Below are positions 1 through 7,472 of a DNA stretch of 64,000 nucleotides, in pieces (within the stretch, counting starts at the first letter, position 1; each line of letters starts with the position of its first letter). Source of the DNA: Mangrovibacterium marinum (GTDB taxonomy: Bacteria > Bacteroidota > Bacteroidia > Bacteroidales > Prolixibacteraceae); assembly GCF_003046625.1 (NCBI RefSeq), contig NZ_QAAD01000017.1, positions 30,569-94,568 of the forward strand, given 5' to 3'. The notes under the pieces were generated by a model. The model searched no databases and was not told the origin of the DNA. It saw nothing but the letters and a program-made list of their open reading frames with translations. Position numbers and translations under genes: made by a program.

Positions 1-549
1 AATGAAACCTTCCAACCCGCGGTATTCGTTGTAATTCCAGATTCCGGCTGATGATTCCGGTTGCATTTTGTAAATATCGGTCACACATTTGACGCCAAAA
101 CGGAAAAAATCGGCCATTTCGCAAGCGGCATCAATCTCCGCCTGAAAAGCATTTTTCGACTGTCCCAACATGGTTGCCGCATTGATCTTTGCACGGTAAG
201 GACCGGCAAATAAGTCGGCTGCTTTCAGGAAAATAGCCGCCCGGTGTTGCCAGCTCATGGCGTTCCACTTTACGCGAGCCTCCAACGCGGCATCAATGGC
301 CATCTGCACGTGCGACTGATCGCCCATGCAATAATAACCCAGTGTATGTTTTATATCGTGAGGAGGCGCGATGCGAACACGTTTATCCGTGTAAACTTCC
401 CGGCCTCCGATAACCATTGGCAAGTCGAGTTCAACCGACCGCATCTCCTCCAACATCTTCTTCAGTTCAGCACGTTCCGGGGAGCCCGGACGATAACTTT
501 TCACCGGCTCATTCACGGCTAGCGGTACATTAAAAAAACCTTTTGGCAT
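1..549 (-). CDS. pruA: 1-pyrroline-5-carboxylate dehydrogenase, 5' part (cut by window edge)
   Basis: Reading the minus strand from the ATG at 549-547 gives 183 open codons up to base 1, starting MPKGFFNVPLAVNEPV. The stretch QAEIDAACEMADFFRFG and the MGDQSHVQMAIDAALEAR region are typical of the aldehyde-dehydrogenase-fold L-glutamate gamma-semialdehyde (P5C) dehydrogenase, which oxidises P5C to glutamate with NAD in proline catabolism, in the cytoplasm. Only the N-terminal third is present, so the catalytic Cys and Glu are outside the window. It has no signal peptide. It lies 88 bases downstream of the GH146 gene on the same strand, so co-transcription with the glycan locus is possible but not shown. 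The family call is fairly firm; the link to the neighbouring locus is inference. Confidence 0.85.
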   Translation of the reverse strand, partial: MPKGFFNVPLAVNEPVKSYRPGSPERAELKKMLEEMRSVELDLPMVIGGREVYTDKRVRIAPPHDIKHTLGYYCMGDQSHVQMAIDAALEARVKWNAMSWQHRAAIFLKAADLFAGPYRAKINAATMLGQSKNAFQAEIDAACEMADFFRFGVKCVTDIYKMQPESSAGIWNYNEYRGLEGFI

Positions 550-637
550 AATCTTTCTTCTTTTAAAGGTGATATTTTGTAGTTGACATTTTTTTGAATG
601 AAAATTGAAGATGAGCATCAGCCACCCTCAATTTATT

Positions 638-2998
638 TTATCGTTTCATTGTCCGGACACTAAAAACAGGCCCGGCCCGATGTCCATCATGAGGAACCAG
701 CTTCACATTGACTTTTCCGCCATCGACGGTTAAGCGATCGGGTAACTCGTAAATCTTGTAAAAGAACTCTCCCGGACGGGCATTCGACAAGTTCTCTGTC
801 GCTATTTTCGTTCCGTCAACCAGGATGTCGAAGGTTAACGAACCGGGGAATCCGCCCCAATATTCGAAGGCCAGCGCCATGGGTTGTCCGGCGTAAACGC
901 CCATATCGAAAGAGAACCAACCGCCGCGGTCGGCTTGCCGGTAGTGTTTTCCTTTCAACTCGTCGTTAAAGGCTTTTTCAGCCTGAAAGTTATGATCGCG
1001 CTCCGGCTGCATTTCCCCCAACTGGATGAAGTCGATCGTCATGCGCTCGATTTTCTTTTGCTGCTCCTGTTTGGCCAGGTATTCCGCTTCGCGTTCGTTC
1101 CAATCCTGTTGGTTAAACAGATCGAAATACACCGAGTACCGGCGTTCGTGTGTTTGGTAGAATGGTTTGAAAACCACATCGCGCGGACGGCCAATATTTT
1201 TTGTTTTGAAGGTATTGGGCTCCCCGGGAACTTCCTCCAGCCAATCGGCCGGATTGCGCGATTCGGCCATCAACACCGGTACATACATCAGCTCGCCGGC
1301 TTCCGGGTCGTCCTCGGGCCCTAGGTCGCCTGCCAACACCAACGGTCCGTACATCACAGCCACGCGACCCGAATCGTCGGGCATGCTTTCCAGGCGGAGT
1401 TTGAAAGGTATTTTCAGTTCCACCACATCGCCGTCCTTCCACTTACGGGTCAGGGCGACAAAGCTTCCGGGACCGGATTCCACCTTTTGTACTTTTCCAT
1501 TGACGAGAACTTCAAACCCTTGCGTTGCCCAATAGGGGTATCTCAGCTGCAAAGTCAAATCGACGGGCTTTTCAAGGTGGAAGGTTAACGAAGTTGCCTG
1601 CTCGTCGGGGTATCCGGTTTGCTGGGTCAGCTTCAAACCTTTTTCCGCCCAATTTAACTCCGACGCGATGAACTGACTAACATACAGTTCATCGTTATTG
1701 TGGTAATAAATATTTCGTCCGTATTTCGAGTGATTCTCCATGCCGGTTCCAACGCAGCAGGTAAACCACATCGGGTCCTGGTACACTTTGTGCCCACCCA
1801 TTTCGAGCGACAGGTTGTAGATCACGCGCCCGTCGTACGGGTTTTGCGACGAAAGAATATGATTGAACAGGGCGCGCTCGTAGAAGTCGGCGACTTCCGG
1901 CTTTGCGTCCCACTCAAACAAATGGCTCGAAAGCTTCAGCATGTTATACACATTGCAGGTTTCGGTAGTGCCATCGCTCAATCGGTTTCGTAAGGTATCC
2001 GGTGGCCCGAAATATTCGTGGTCGCAATGCCCTCCCGTCACGTAAGAGTGATGATGTACCACGCGGTTCCAAAAGAATTCGGCGGCTGAACGATCACTTT
2101 CATTGCCTGTTAATTCGTAAATCCGGGCTAAACCCACCAATTTCGGAATCTGCGTATTGGCATGCTTACCGGGGAGAATATCTTTTTCGTGAGCCAGTGA
2201 ATCCAAAATGGATTTATGGTAGAAATACCGGGTCATGCCCATGTATTTGGGGTTTCCCGTCACCTCGTACAACTCGGCCAATGCTTCGTTGATGCCACCA
2301 TGCTCACAGTTTAGCATTTCCTGAATCTGCTCATCATTCAGATTTTCAACAATTGTGTACAACCAATCGGCAAATTTTTGATCGATGACCAGCGCTTTTT
2401 CGATACCACAAAGTTTGTAAGCGTCCATCAAGCCCATCATCACTTTGTGTTGCGTGTAATAAGGCACCCAGATTCCGTTCAGATCGAAGCCGTGCGAACG
2501 AATGTCGCCTTTGGCAACTTCTTCTTCCAAAATACGCTTACCATCCGGGAAAGCGCCGATGTATCCTTCACCGTCGGCATTCTGACAGGCTTCCAATTCA
2601 TCCACAATGTACTTTGCACGATCCAGAAACCGTTCATCACCAGTCGTCTTATACATCATGCAAATTGCTGAAAGGTAATGCCCCAGGCTGTGCCCCGCAA
2701 TGGTGTTATCCTCCCACCCGTGGTAATGCTCCGCCTTTGGTTCCAGGCCTGCTTCAGTGCGGAACTTCGCCAGCAAGCGATCCGGCTCAAAGCTCAGGAG
2801 CGACTGCACATTCAGCTCCGTTGCCTTTAAAAAAGGACCATCAAGCAATTTTACATCCTCCAGCGGAAAGGTCAGCACCTTAAAATCGACAACCTCACGG
2901 CCATCAGCGTGGATGCGAGACTCCCCTTGGGAGCTGCAACTTGTCATCGCACAAAAAATTGAAACGGCAAACAGGCTACTGAGTAGTATTTTCTTCAT
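638..2998 (-). CDS. GH146-type beta-L-arabinofuranosidase (DUF1680), lipoprotein
   Basis: 786-residue exported enzyme; the signal peptide ends in a lipobox with Cys21, so it is probably a lipoprotein of the periplasm or outer membrane. The DUF1680 (alpha/alpha)6 catalytic domain covers about residues 40-560, followed by a beta-rich C-terminal part. Visible active-site elements of the GH127/GH146 clan: the GGINE motif (Glu238, probable acid/base in GH146), Glu346-Thr-Cys348, and the Cys414-Cys415 pair that with Glu346/Cys348 makes the Zn-thiolate site, one Cys being the nucleophile. The family releases terminal beta-L-arabinofuranose. Overall layout (LLDGPFLKATELN, GHSLGHYL) fits GH146 rather than classical GH127. 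It is the last gene of the hydrolase operon and a paralogue of the gene at 29728-32127. Exact linkage specificity cannot be read from sequence. Confidence 0.88.
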   Translation of the reverse strand: MKKILLSSLFAVSIFCAMTSCSSQGESRIHADGREVVDFKVLTFPLEDVKLLDGPFLKATELNVQSLLSFEPDRLLAKFRTEAGLEPKAEHYHGWEDNTIAGHSLGHYLSAICMMYKTTGDERFLDRAKYIVDELEACQNADGEGYIGAFPDGKRILEEEVAKGDIRSHGFDLNGIWVPYYTQHKVMMGLMDAYKLCGIEKALVIDQKFADWLYTIVENLNDEQIQEMLNCEHGGINEALAELYEVTGNPKYMGMTRYFYHKSILDSLAHEKDILPGKHANTQIPKLVGLARIYELTGNESDRSAAEFFWNRVVHHHSYVTGGHCDHEYFGPPDTLRNRLSDGTTETCNVYNMLKLSSHLFEWDAKPEVADFYERALFNHILSSQNPYDGRVIYNLSLEMGGHKVYQDPMWFTCCVGTGMENHSKYGRNIYYHNNDELYVSQFIASELNWAEKGLKLTQQTGYPDEQATSLTFHLEKPVDLTLQLRYPYWATQGFEVLVNGKVQKVESGPGSFVALTRKWKDGDVVELKIPFKLRLESMPDDSGRVAVMYGPLVLAGDLGPEDDPEAGELMYVPVLMAESRNPADWLEEVPGEPNTFKTKNIGRPRDVVFKPFYQTHERRYSVYFDLFNQQDWNEREAEYLAKQEQQKKIERMTIDFIQLGEMQPERDHNFQAEKAFNDELKGKHYRQADRGGWFSFDMGVYAGQPMALAFEYWGGFPGSLTFDILVDGTKIATENLSNARPGEFFYKIYELPDRLTVDGGKVNVKLVPHDGHRAGPVFSVRTMKR

Positions 2999-3010
2999 AT
3001 TCAGCTGGAT

Positions 3011-3862
3011 TTATTCTTTGTACAAATTCCCCGCACTGTGACACGACGGGCTGATTTCGAACTTCGAGAAATAGCGACTGACAATTTCATACAGATCCGG
3101 ATCGTACTTTTCCAGATCCTCGCGTGTGTTCACCCAGTTATGCTTGCCGTCGGGTGCCGGTACTTCGGCATTCACGTTGAACCAATCCTGCACACCTTCA
3201 GCCCAGTACTCGTAAAGGTTCGTCTTCGCGTAGGTTCTCACATACTTTCCTTCGGCTACCGCTTTGTCCAGTTTTTCCTGCAGCAGAGTGTTGAAAGTTG
3301 AATCCAGCGGTGCAATGCCAATCAGGTGAATGGCGTGGGCAAATTCGTGAATCGTAATATCCTCAGCGTGGTATTTGTCGATCTGGTAGCAAAGCAGGTT
3401 TTCCTCGGCACAAGTCGTTAGCGGCAAGTCCATATCACCTCCCAAACCACGGGCGCGCAAGTCCCAGTTCAGCGTTGTGTCATTGGCCAAATCAGCATGT
3501 TCGGGGATATCGGTTGTTCCTTCGTAACGCGCCATAATTCCCAGTCGGGCTTTCTGGCTGACCATTTGTGCCAGCACGTTCTCCGGCAAATCTTTGGTCA
3601 TGAAATCGATAATCCGGCAGGCCTGTACAAAGGCAGAGTCAGGCACCCGCCACGAACTCATGATTGCAATACCGTTTACATCTGCATATTTCCGGTAAAA
3701 CGGGTCCAGCCCCAGCGAATCCGGTGGCGTTGTAATCTGATAGATTGGCGATCTGTCGTCACATTTTTGTTTGTCAGCTGCCCGAAGCGAACGGACGGGC
3801 CCAACAGCCATCAAAACTCCGCAGAGAATGACGATTACTTTTATCTGTTTTTTCAAATTCAT
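3011..3862 (-). CDS. putative secreted zinc metallopeptidase with HEFAH motif
   Basis: 283-residue protein with an N-terminal signal peptide (hydrophobic stretch about residues 8-28). His172-Glu-Phe-Ala-His176 is an HEXXH zinc site; the WAEG segment with Glu218 and Glu222 about 45 residues downstream offers a third ligand, as in gluzincins. I do not recognise a named peptidase family; the general layout recalls anthrax-lethal-factor-like (M34-type) gluzincin folds, but that is only an impression. It sits 12 bases upstream of the GH146 gene and 20 bases downstream of the S9 peptidase gene, all on one strand, so it is probably co-expressed with them. A peptidase role inside a glycan operon suggests a glycoprotein substrate (inference). 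Confidence 0.6.
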   Translation of the reverse strand: MNLKKQIKVIVILCGVLMAVGPVRSLRAADKQKCDDRSPIYQITTPPDSLGLDPFYRKYADVNGIAIMSSWRVPDSAFVQACRIIDFMTKDLPENVLAQMVSQKARLGIMARYEGTTDIPEHADLANDTTLNWDLRARGLGGDMDLPLTTCAEENLLCYQIDKYHAEDITIHEFAHAIHLIGIAPLDSTFNTLLQEKLDKAVAEGKYVRTYAKTNLYEYWAEGVQDWFNVNAEVPAPDGKHNWVNTREDLEKYDPDLYEIVSRYFSKFEISPSCHSAGNLYKE

Positions 3863-3882
3863 AATTGACTTTCTAATCGTTT

Positions 3883-6123
3883 TTAGTTGTTGTGCTTTGG
3901 TGGTTCCTGCTTCAGCAAAGTTCGCACAAAGAAGTCGCGACGTTTCATCTCGCCAAACTCGCCTCCCAGTGTGTGATTCGTTCCCGGCAGCACAACCAAA
4001 TCGAAATTCTTTTTTGCTTTTATCAGGGCATTAACAACCTGCATGGTCGATGCCGGATCGACGTTGTCGTCCACCTCGCCCACAATGAGCAGTAAGTCGC
4101 CTTTTAACCGGTAAGCATTTTCAACGTTGGAACATTCGGCATACTGTGGCCCGATAGGATAACCCATCCACTGTTCGTTCCACCACATTTTGTCCATGCG
4201 GTTATCGTGGCATCCGCAGGACGATGAACCGGCCTTATAAAATTCGGGGTGAAATAACAAACCTGTCAGGGTATTCTGCCCACCGGCAGAACCACCAAAT
4301 ATTCCGACGCGGGTTGTATCCATATAACTGTATCTTTCGGCGGCTGCTTTCATCCACAAAATACGGTCGGGGAAACCGGCGTCTTTCAGATTTTTCCAGC
4401 ACACATCGTGAAAGGCTTTGCCCCGGTTCGAAGTTCCCATGCCATCCATCTGCACAACGATGAAACCGAGCTCTGCCAAGCCGGCAAAACGGGAACTTAC
4501 CGCGTAAAAACTTTTTTGTGTAAATGAATCCTGCGGACCGGCATAGATGTACTCGACGATCGGGTAAGTTTTCGTGGGGTCGAAGTTAACAGGGCGATAG
4601 ATGTTTCCCCAAATATCGGTTTTGCCATCGCGTGCTTTCGCCACAAACGGCTCGGGAGCAACCCAGCCTTTTGCCAGCAAACCGGTGATATCCGCCTTTT
4701 CAAGCTCCAGAATAACCGAGCCATCCGATGTTTTCTTCAGCACCGTTGTTGGTGCGGTTTCCACAGTTGAATAAGTATCGACGAAATAGTTGAAATCAGC
4801 AGAAAAGCTCAGATCATGATTTTGCTTTTCAGGCGTCAAATCCTGCAAACCGGAACCATCAAAATTTACCCGGTAGCAATGAATTAAATACGGGTCTTCG
4901 CCTTCGTTTTTACCGGAGGCTTCAAACAAAATTTGCCGTTTCTCTGCATCAACATGAACAACTTTGCGAACAACCCACTCCCCTTTGGTGATTTGCTTTT
5001 TCAGCACGCCGGTGTTGGCATCAACCAGGTACAAGTGGTTCCAGCCATCGCGCTCCGATGCCCAGATCAGTTCACCGGTCTCTTCCAGGTCGTGGCGGTA
5101 GCGTTTTCCGCTATAATCAATGAAGGTTTTACTGCGCTCATCAACAATCACCGTCATCTTGCCCGTAGCTGCGTCAACTTTTACAACTTGGTAAACCTGG
5201 TGCCCGCGCTGATTGAACTCGAAGGTGAAAGCAGAGCTGTTTTTCCGCCATTCCGGGTAAGTCAGATCATATTGATTTTCGAACGCTTCGGTGTCGAGCG
5301 GGATTTGCGTTTTCGATTCCACATCGAACAAAGCCGGGCGTTTGATGGGCAAGGCATCACCCGGCTTCAGGTAATATTGTTTATGCAGAATGGGCTGCAA
5401 CTGGCTTGCAGGCGACGATTCGACAAAATAGATGTAATGATCTGCATTATCGCGAACCCGGTTCACTGCCAGTTTCTTCGAATCGGGCGACCAGCTCAGG
5501 TACGACGAATAAAAATCGCCCGCTGAACCGTCGAAGCTCAACTGTGTTTCAGCCTGGGTTTTCGCGTCCTTCACGAAGACATTGTAATTTTTGATGTAAG
5601 CAGTCCAGGCTCCATCGGGCGAGCTCACCGGGTCATTTCCCAGCTCATCAAATTTATTGGCCCAGTGCTGTTCCGGTTTTGGTTCGGCCACAACAGAATC
5701 CTTGTTAAGCGCCTCATTTTTCAGGCTCAAAGTCCAGTAGGCCTTATCAAATACAAAATGAATTTGTTTGGCTTTGGGGTCAAGCTCCAACCGACTTAAA
5801 TCCAGCTGATCAGCTTTCAGTGCCTTTCCCGTTTTTTCATTCAGCTGCTGAACCAGTTTTTCCGTCTCGAACAGGGATTTGCGGCTCGCCTTTTCAGCAT
5901 CGACCAAAAAGTATTGAAGCCCGCTCTTTGTTTTTGTATTGTACCAAAAGGAGGACGACGAGTCGACCCAGCGCAGCTGTTTAACCTGGTGGTAAACCAG
6001 ATCATTCAGTTTTACAATCGAATCGGCACGCTCGTAATCGGCCTGTGTTACCTGCGCATTTGCCTCTGAAGCCCAAAGGCTTGCAAAGGCAAACAACAGG
6101 ATTGAAGAAATTTGTTTTATCAT
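3883..6123 (-). CDS. S9 family dipeptidyl-peptidase (DPP-IV type)
   Basis: 746 residues. A cleavable signal peptide ends near residue 24 (MIKQISSILLFAFAS...NAQ), so the enzyme is exported. The N-terminal two-thirds (about 60-490) is the DPP-IV-type beta-propeller (repeats such as SWSPDSKKLA), the C-terminal part (about 510-745) the alpha/beta-hydrolase S9 domain. Catalytic triad: Ser612 in GGSAGG, Asp at 685/686 in GEVDDNVDP, His717 in GTNHTLGG. The usual GWSYGG motif is altered to GGSAGG, with the nucleophile kept. Family members remove X-Pro or X-Ala dipeptides from N termini. It lies between a GH27 and a putative metallopeptidase gene in the arabinofuranosidase operon, consistent with digestion of a proline-rich protein backbone (inference). 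Confidence 0.85.
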   Translation of the reverse strand: MIKQISSILLFAFASLWASEANAQVTQADYERADSIVKLNDLVYHQVKQLRWVDSSSSFWYNTKTKSGLQYFLVDAEKASRKSLFETEKLVQQLNEKTGKALKADQLDLSRLELDPKAKQIHFVFDKAYWTLSLKNEALNKDSVVAEPKPEQHWANKFDELGNDPVSSPDGAWTAYIKNYNVFVKDAKTQAETQLSFDGSAGDFYSSYLSWSPDSKKLAVNRVRDNADHYIYFVESSPASQLQPILHKQYYLKPGDALPIKRPALFDVESKTQIPLDTEAFENQYDLTYPEWRKNSSAFTFEFNQRGHQVYQVVKVDAATGKMTVIVDERSKTFIDYSGKRYRHDLEETGELIWASERDGWNHLYLVDANTGVLKKQITKGEWVVRKVVHVDAEKRQILFEASGKNEGEDPYLIHCYRVNFDGSGLQDLTPEKQNHDLSFSADFNYFVDTYSTVETAPTTVLKKTSDGSVILELEKADITGLLAKGWVAPEPFVAKARDGKTDIWGNIYRPVNFDPTKTYPIVEYIYAGPQDSFTQKSFYAVSSRFAGLAELGFIVVQMDGMGTSNRGKAFHDVCWKNLKDAGFPDRILWMKAAAERYSYMDTTRVGIFGGSAGGQNTLTGLLFHPEFYKAGSSSCGCHDNRMDKMWWNEQWMGYPIGPQYAECSNVENAYRLKGDLLLIVGEVDDNVDPASTMQVVNALIKAKKNFDLVVLPGTNHTLGGEFGEMKRRDFFVRTLLKQEPPKHNN

Positions 6124-6260
6124 ATCCTGAATTTTTGAGGCATGACGAACAACAAAAGGCCGCTAACAGCCGGCATGCCGATCACACCCTATCTTTTTCT
6201 AAATCTGAACTATCCTTTTCCTGCGACTGTCCACGGTTAAGTCTCGCTCACCGCCGGCAG

Positions 6261-7466
6261 CTATTTTACTTTCGACAATGTGACCATCAACACCCCGTGC
6301 GCCGGAATCTGATGTTCGAGCCGTTCGTTGGTTTTCCCGATGACCTTGTGTTGCCAGAGGTCGTACACCTGATAGGTGTATTTGCGCAAACTCACATCCT
6401 GAACAAAATACATGGTTTGCTTGTGCCAGTCGTAGTCCAGCTTCCAGGGCTGGTCGGTCCGGTTCAGGAAGCAAACAGCCACCTGCCCGTCGGCCAGCGG
6501 CTTGGCCCAAATCTCGTGTTCGCCCATGTCCATGAACTTGCGGGCTTGTTCACCCTTTTTATCCTGATTCACGGCAATGACATCCTGATTAGTCAAAATC
6601 TCGCGGGTGAGCTGATCCATCTCGCGCAAATCGTTGCCGGCCATCAGCGGTGCTGCCATCATGGCCCACATCGAAAAATGAGTGATGTACTCGTCGCGGG
6701 TCATCCCGCCATTTCCGATTTCCAGCATGTCCGGATCGTTCCAGTGGCCCGGTCCCGCATATTGGTACAGTTCGGCTTGTTTGTCGATGATGTCCAAAAC
6801 ACCGACACCGCCCCAGTCGAAGGTACATTGGTAACAATCGCGGATGTCGGCCGTGGTGCGCCACAGGTGCCCAACACCTTCGCCCCATTCCCAGGGTTTG
6901 CTTTCGCCCCACTCGCAGATGGAGAACACAATCGGACGTCCGCTGGCTTTCAGCGCATCGCTCATGGTTTGGTATGCAGCTTGCGCTTTCTGGCCTTCAT
7001 CGTAACACCAGTCGTACTTCAGGTAGTCAACGCCCCAGGATGCGTAGGTGCGTGCATCCTGAAACTGGTAACCGCGGCTTCCCGGCCTCGACTGGCAGGT
7101 CATCGATCCCGCACAGGAATAGATGCCGAATTTCAAGCCTTTCCGGTGGATGTAGTCGCCCAAAGCTTTCATGCCGGAAGGAAAGCGTTCCGGGTCAGGA
7201 ACAATGTTCCCCAGGCTATCGCGGCCAACCTGCCAGCAGTCGTCGATGACGATATACTCGTATCCGGCATCCAGCAGGCCATTCTCGACCATTGCATCCG
7301 CCATTTCCATGATCAGTTTTTCGCTGACATCGCAGCCAAATTTATTCCAGCTGTTCCACCCCATTGGTGGGGTTGGCGCCAGGTCATTAAAATCCTGGGA
7401 CATTCCGCTAAAACCAATAAAACAAGCGATGACAACCGCTATAAGTTTCGAAATCGTTTTATTCAT
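6261..7466 (-). CDS. GH27 alpha-galactosidase / beta-L-arabinopyranosidase family enzyme
   Basis: 401 residues with a signal peptide (about residues 1-23), followed at once by the GH27 (beta/alpha)8 barrel starting LAPTPPMGWNSWNKFGCDV. The nucleophile is Asp152 in YLKYDWC, the acid/base Asp207 in RTTADIRD. A short beta-sandwich C-terminal domain covers about 310-401. GH27 enzymes are retaining and cleave alpha-D-galactosides or, in some members, beta-L-arabinopyranosides; the sequence alone does not settle which. The 137-base gap to the S9 gene downstream is the largest inside this operon, and only 6 bases separate it from the GH127 gene upstream. In plant extensins, serine carries a single alpha-galactose, which would be a fitting substrate beside the beta-arabinofuranosidases (inference). 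Confidence 0.9.
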   Translation of the reverse strand: MNKTISKLIAVVIACFIGFSGMSQDFNDLAPTPPMGWNSWNKFGCDVSEKLIMEMADAMVENGLLDAGYEYIVIDDCWQVGRDSLGNIVPDPERFPSGMKALGDYIHRKGLKFGIYSCAGSMTCQSRPGSRGYQFQDARTYASWGVDYLKYDWCYDEGQKAQAAYQTMSDALKASGRPIVFSICEWGESKPWEWGEGVGHLWRTTADIRDCYQCTFDWGGVGVLDIIDKQAELYQYAGPGHWNDPDMLEIGNGGMTRDEYITHFSMWAMMAAPLMAGNDLREMDQLTREILTNQDVIAVNQDKKGEQARKFMDMGEHEIWAKPLADGQVAVCFLNRTDQPWKLDYDWHKQTMYFVQDVSLRKYTYQVYDLWQHKVIGKTNERLEHQIPAHGVLMVTLSKVK

Positions 7467-7472
7467 ATCTGC

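Noticed and set aside
602..634. AAATTGA/TCAATTT inverted repeat after the GH146 gene considered as a terminator
   Set aside because: The stem is AT-rich and short with a 19-base loop; folding would be weak.
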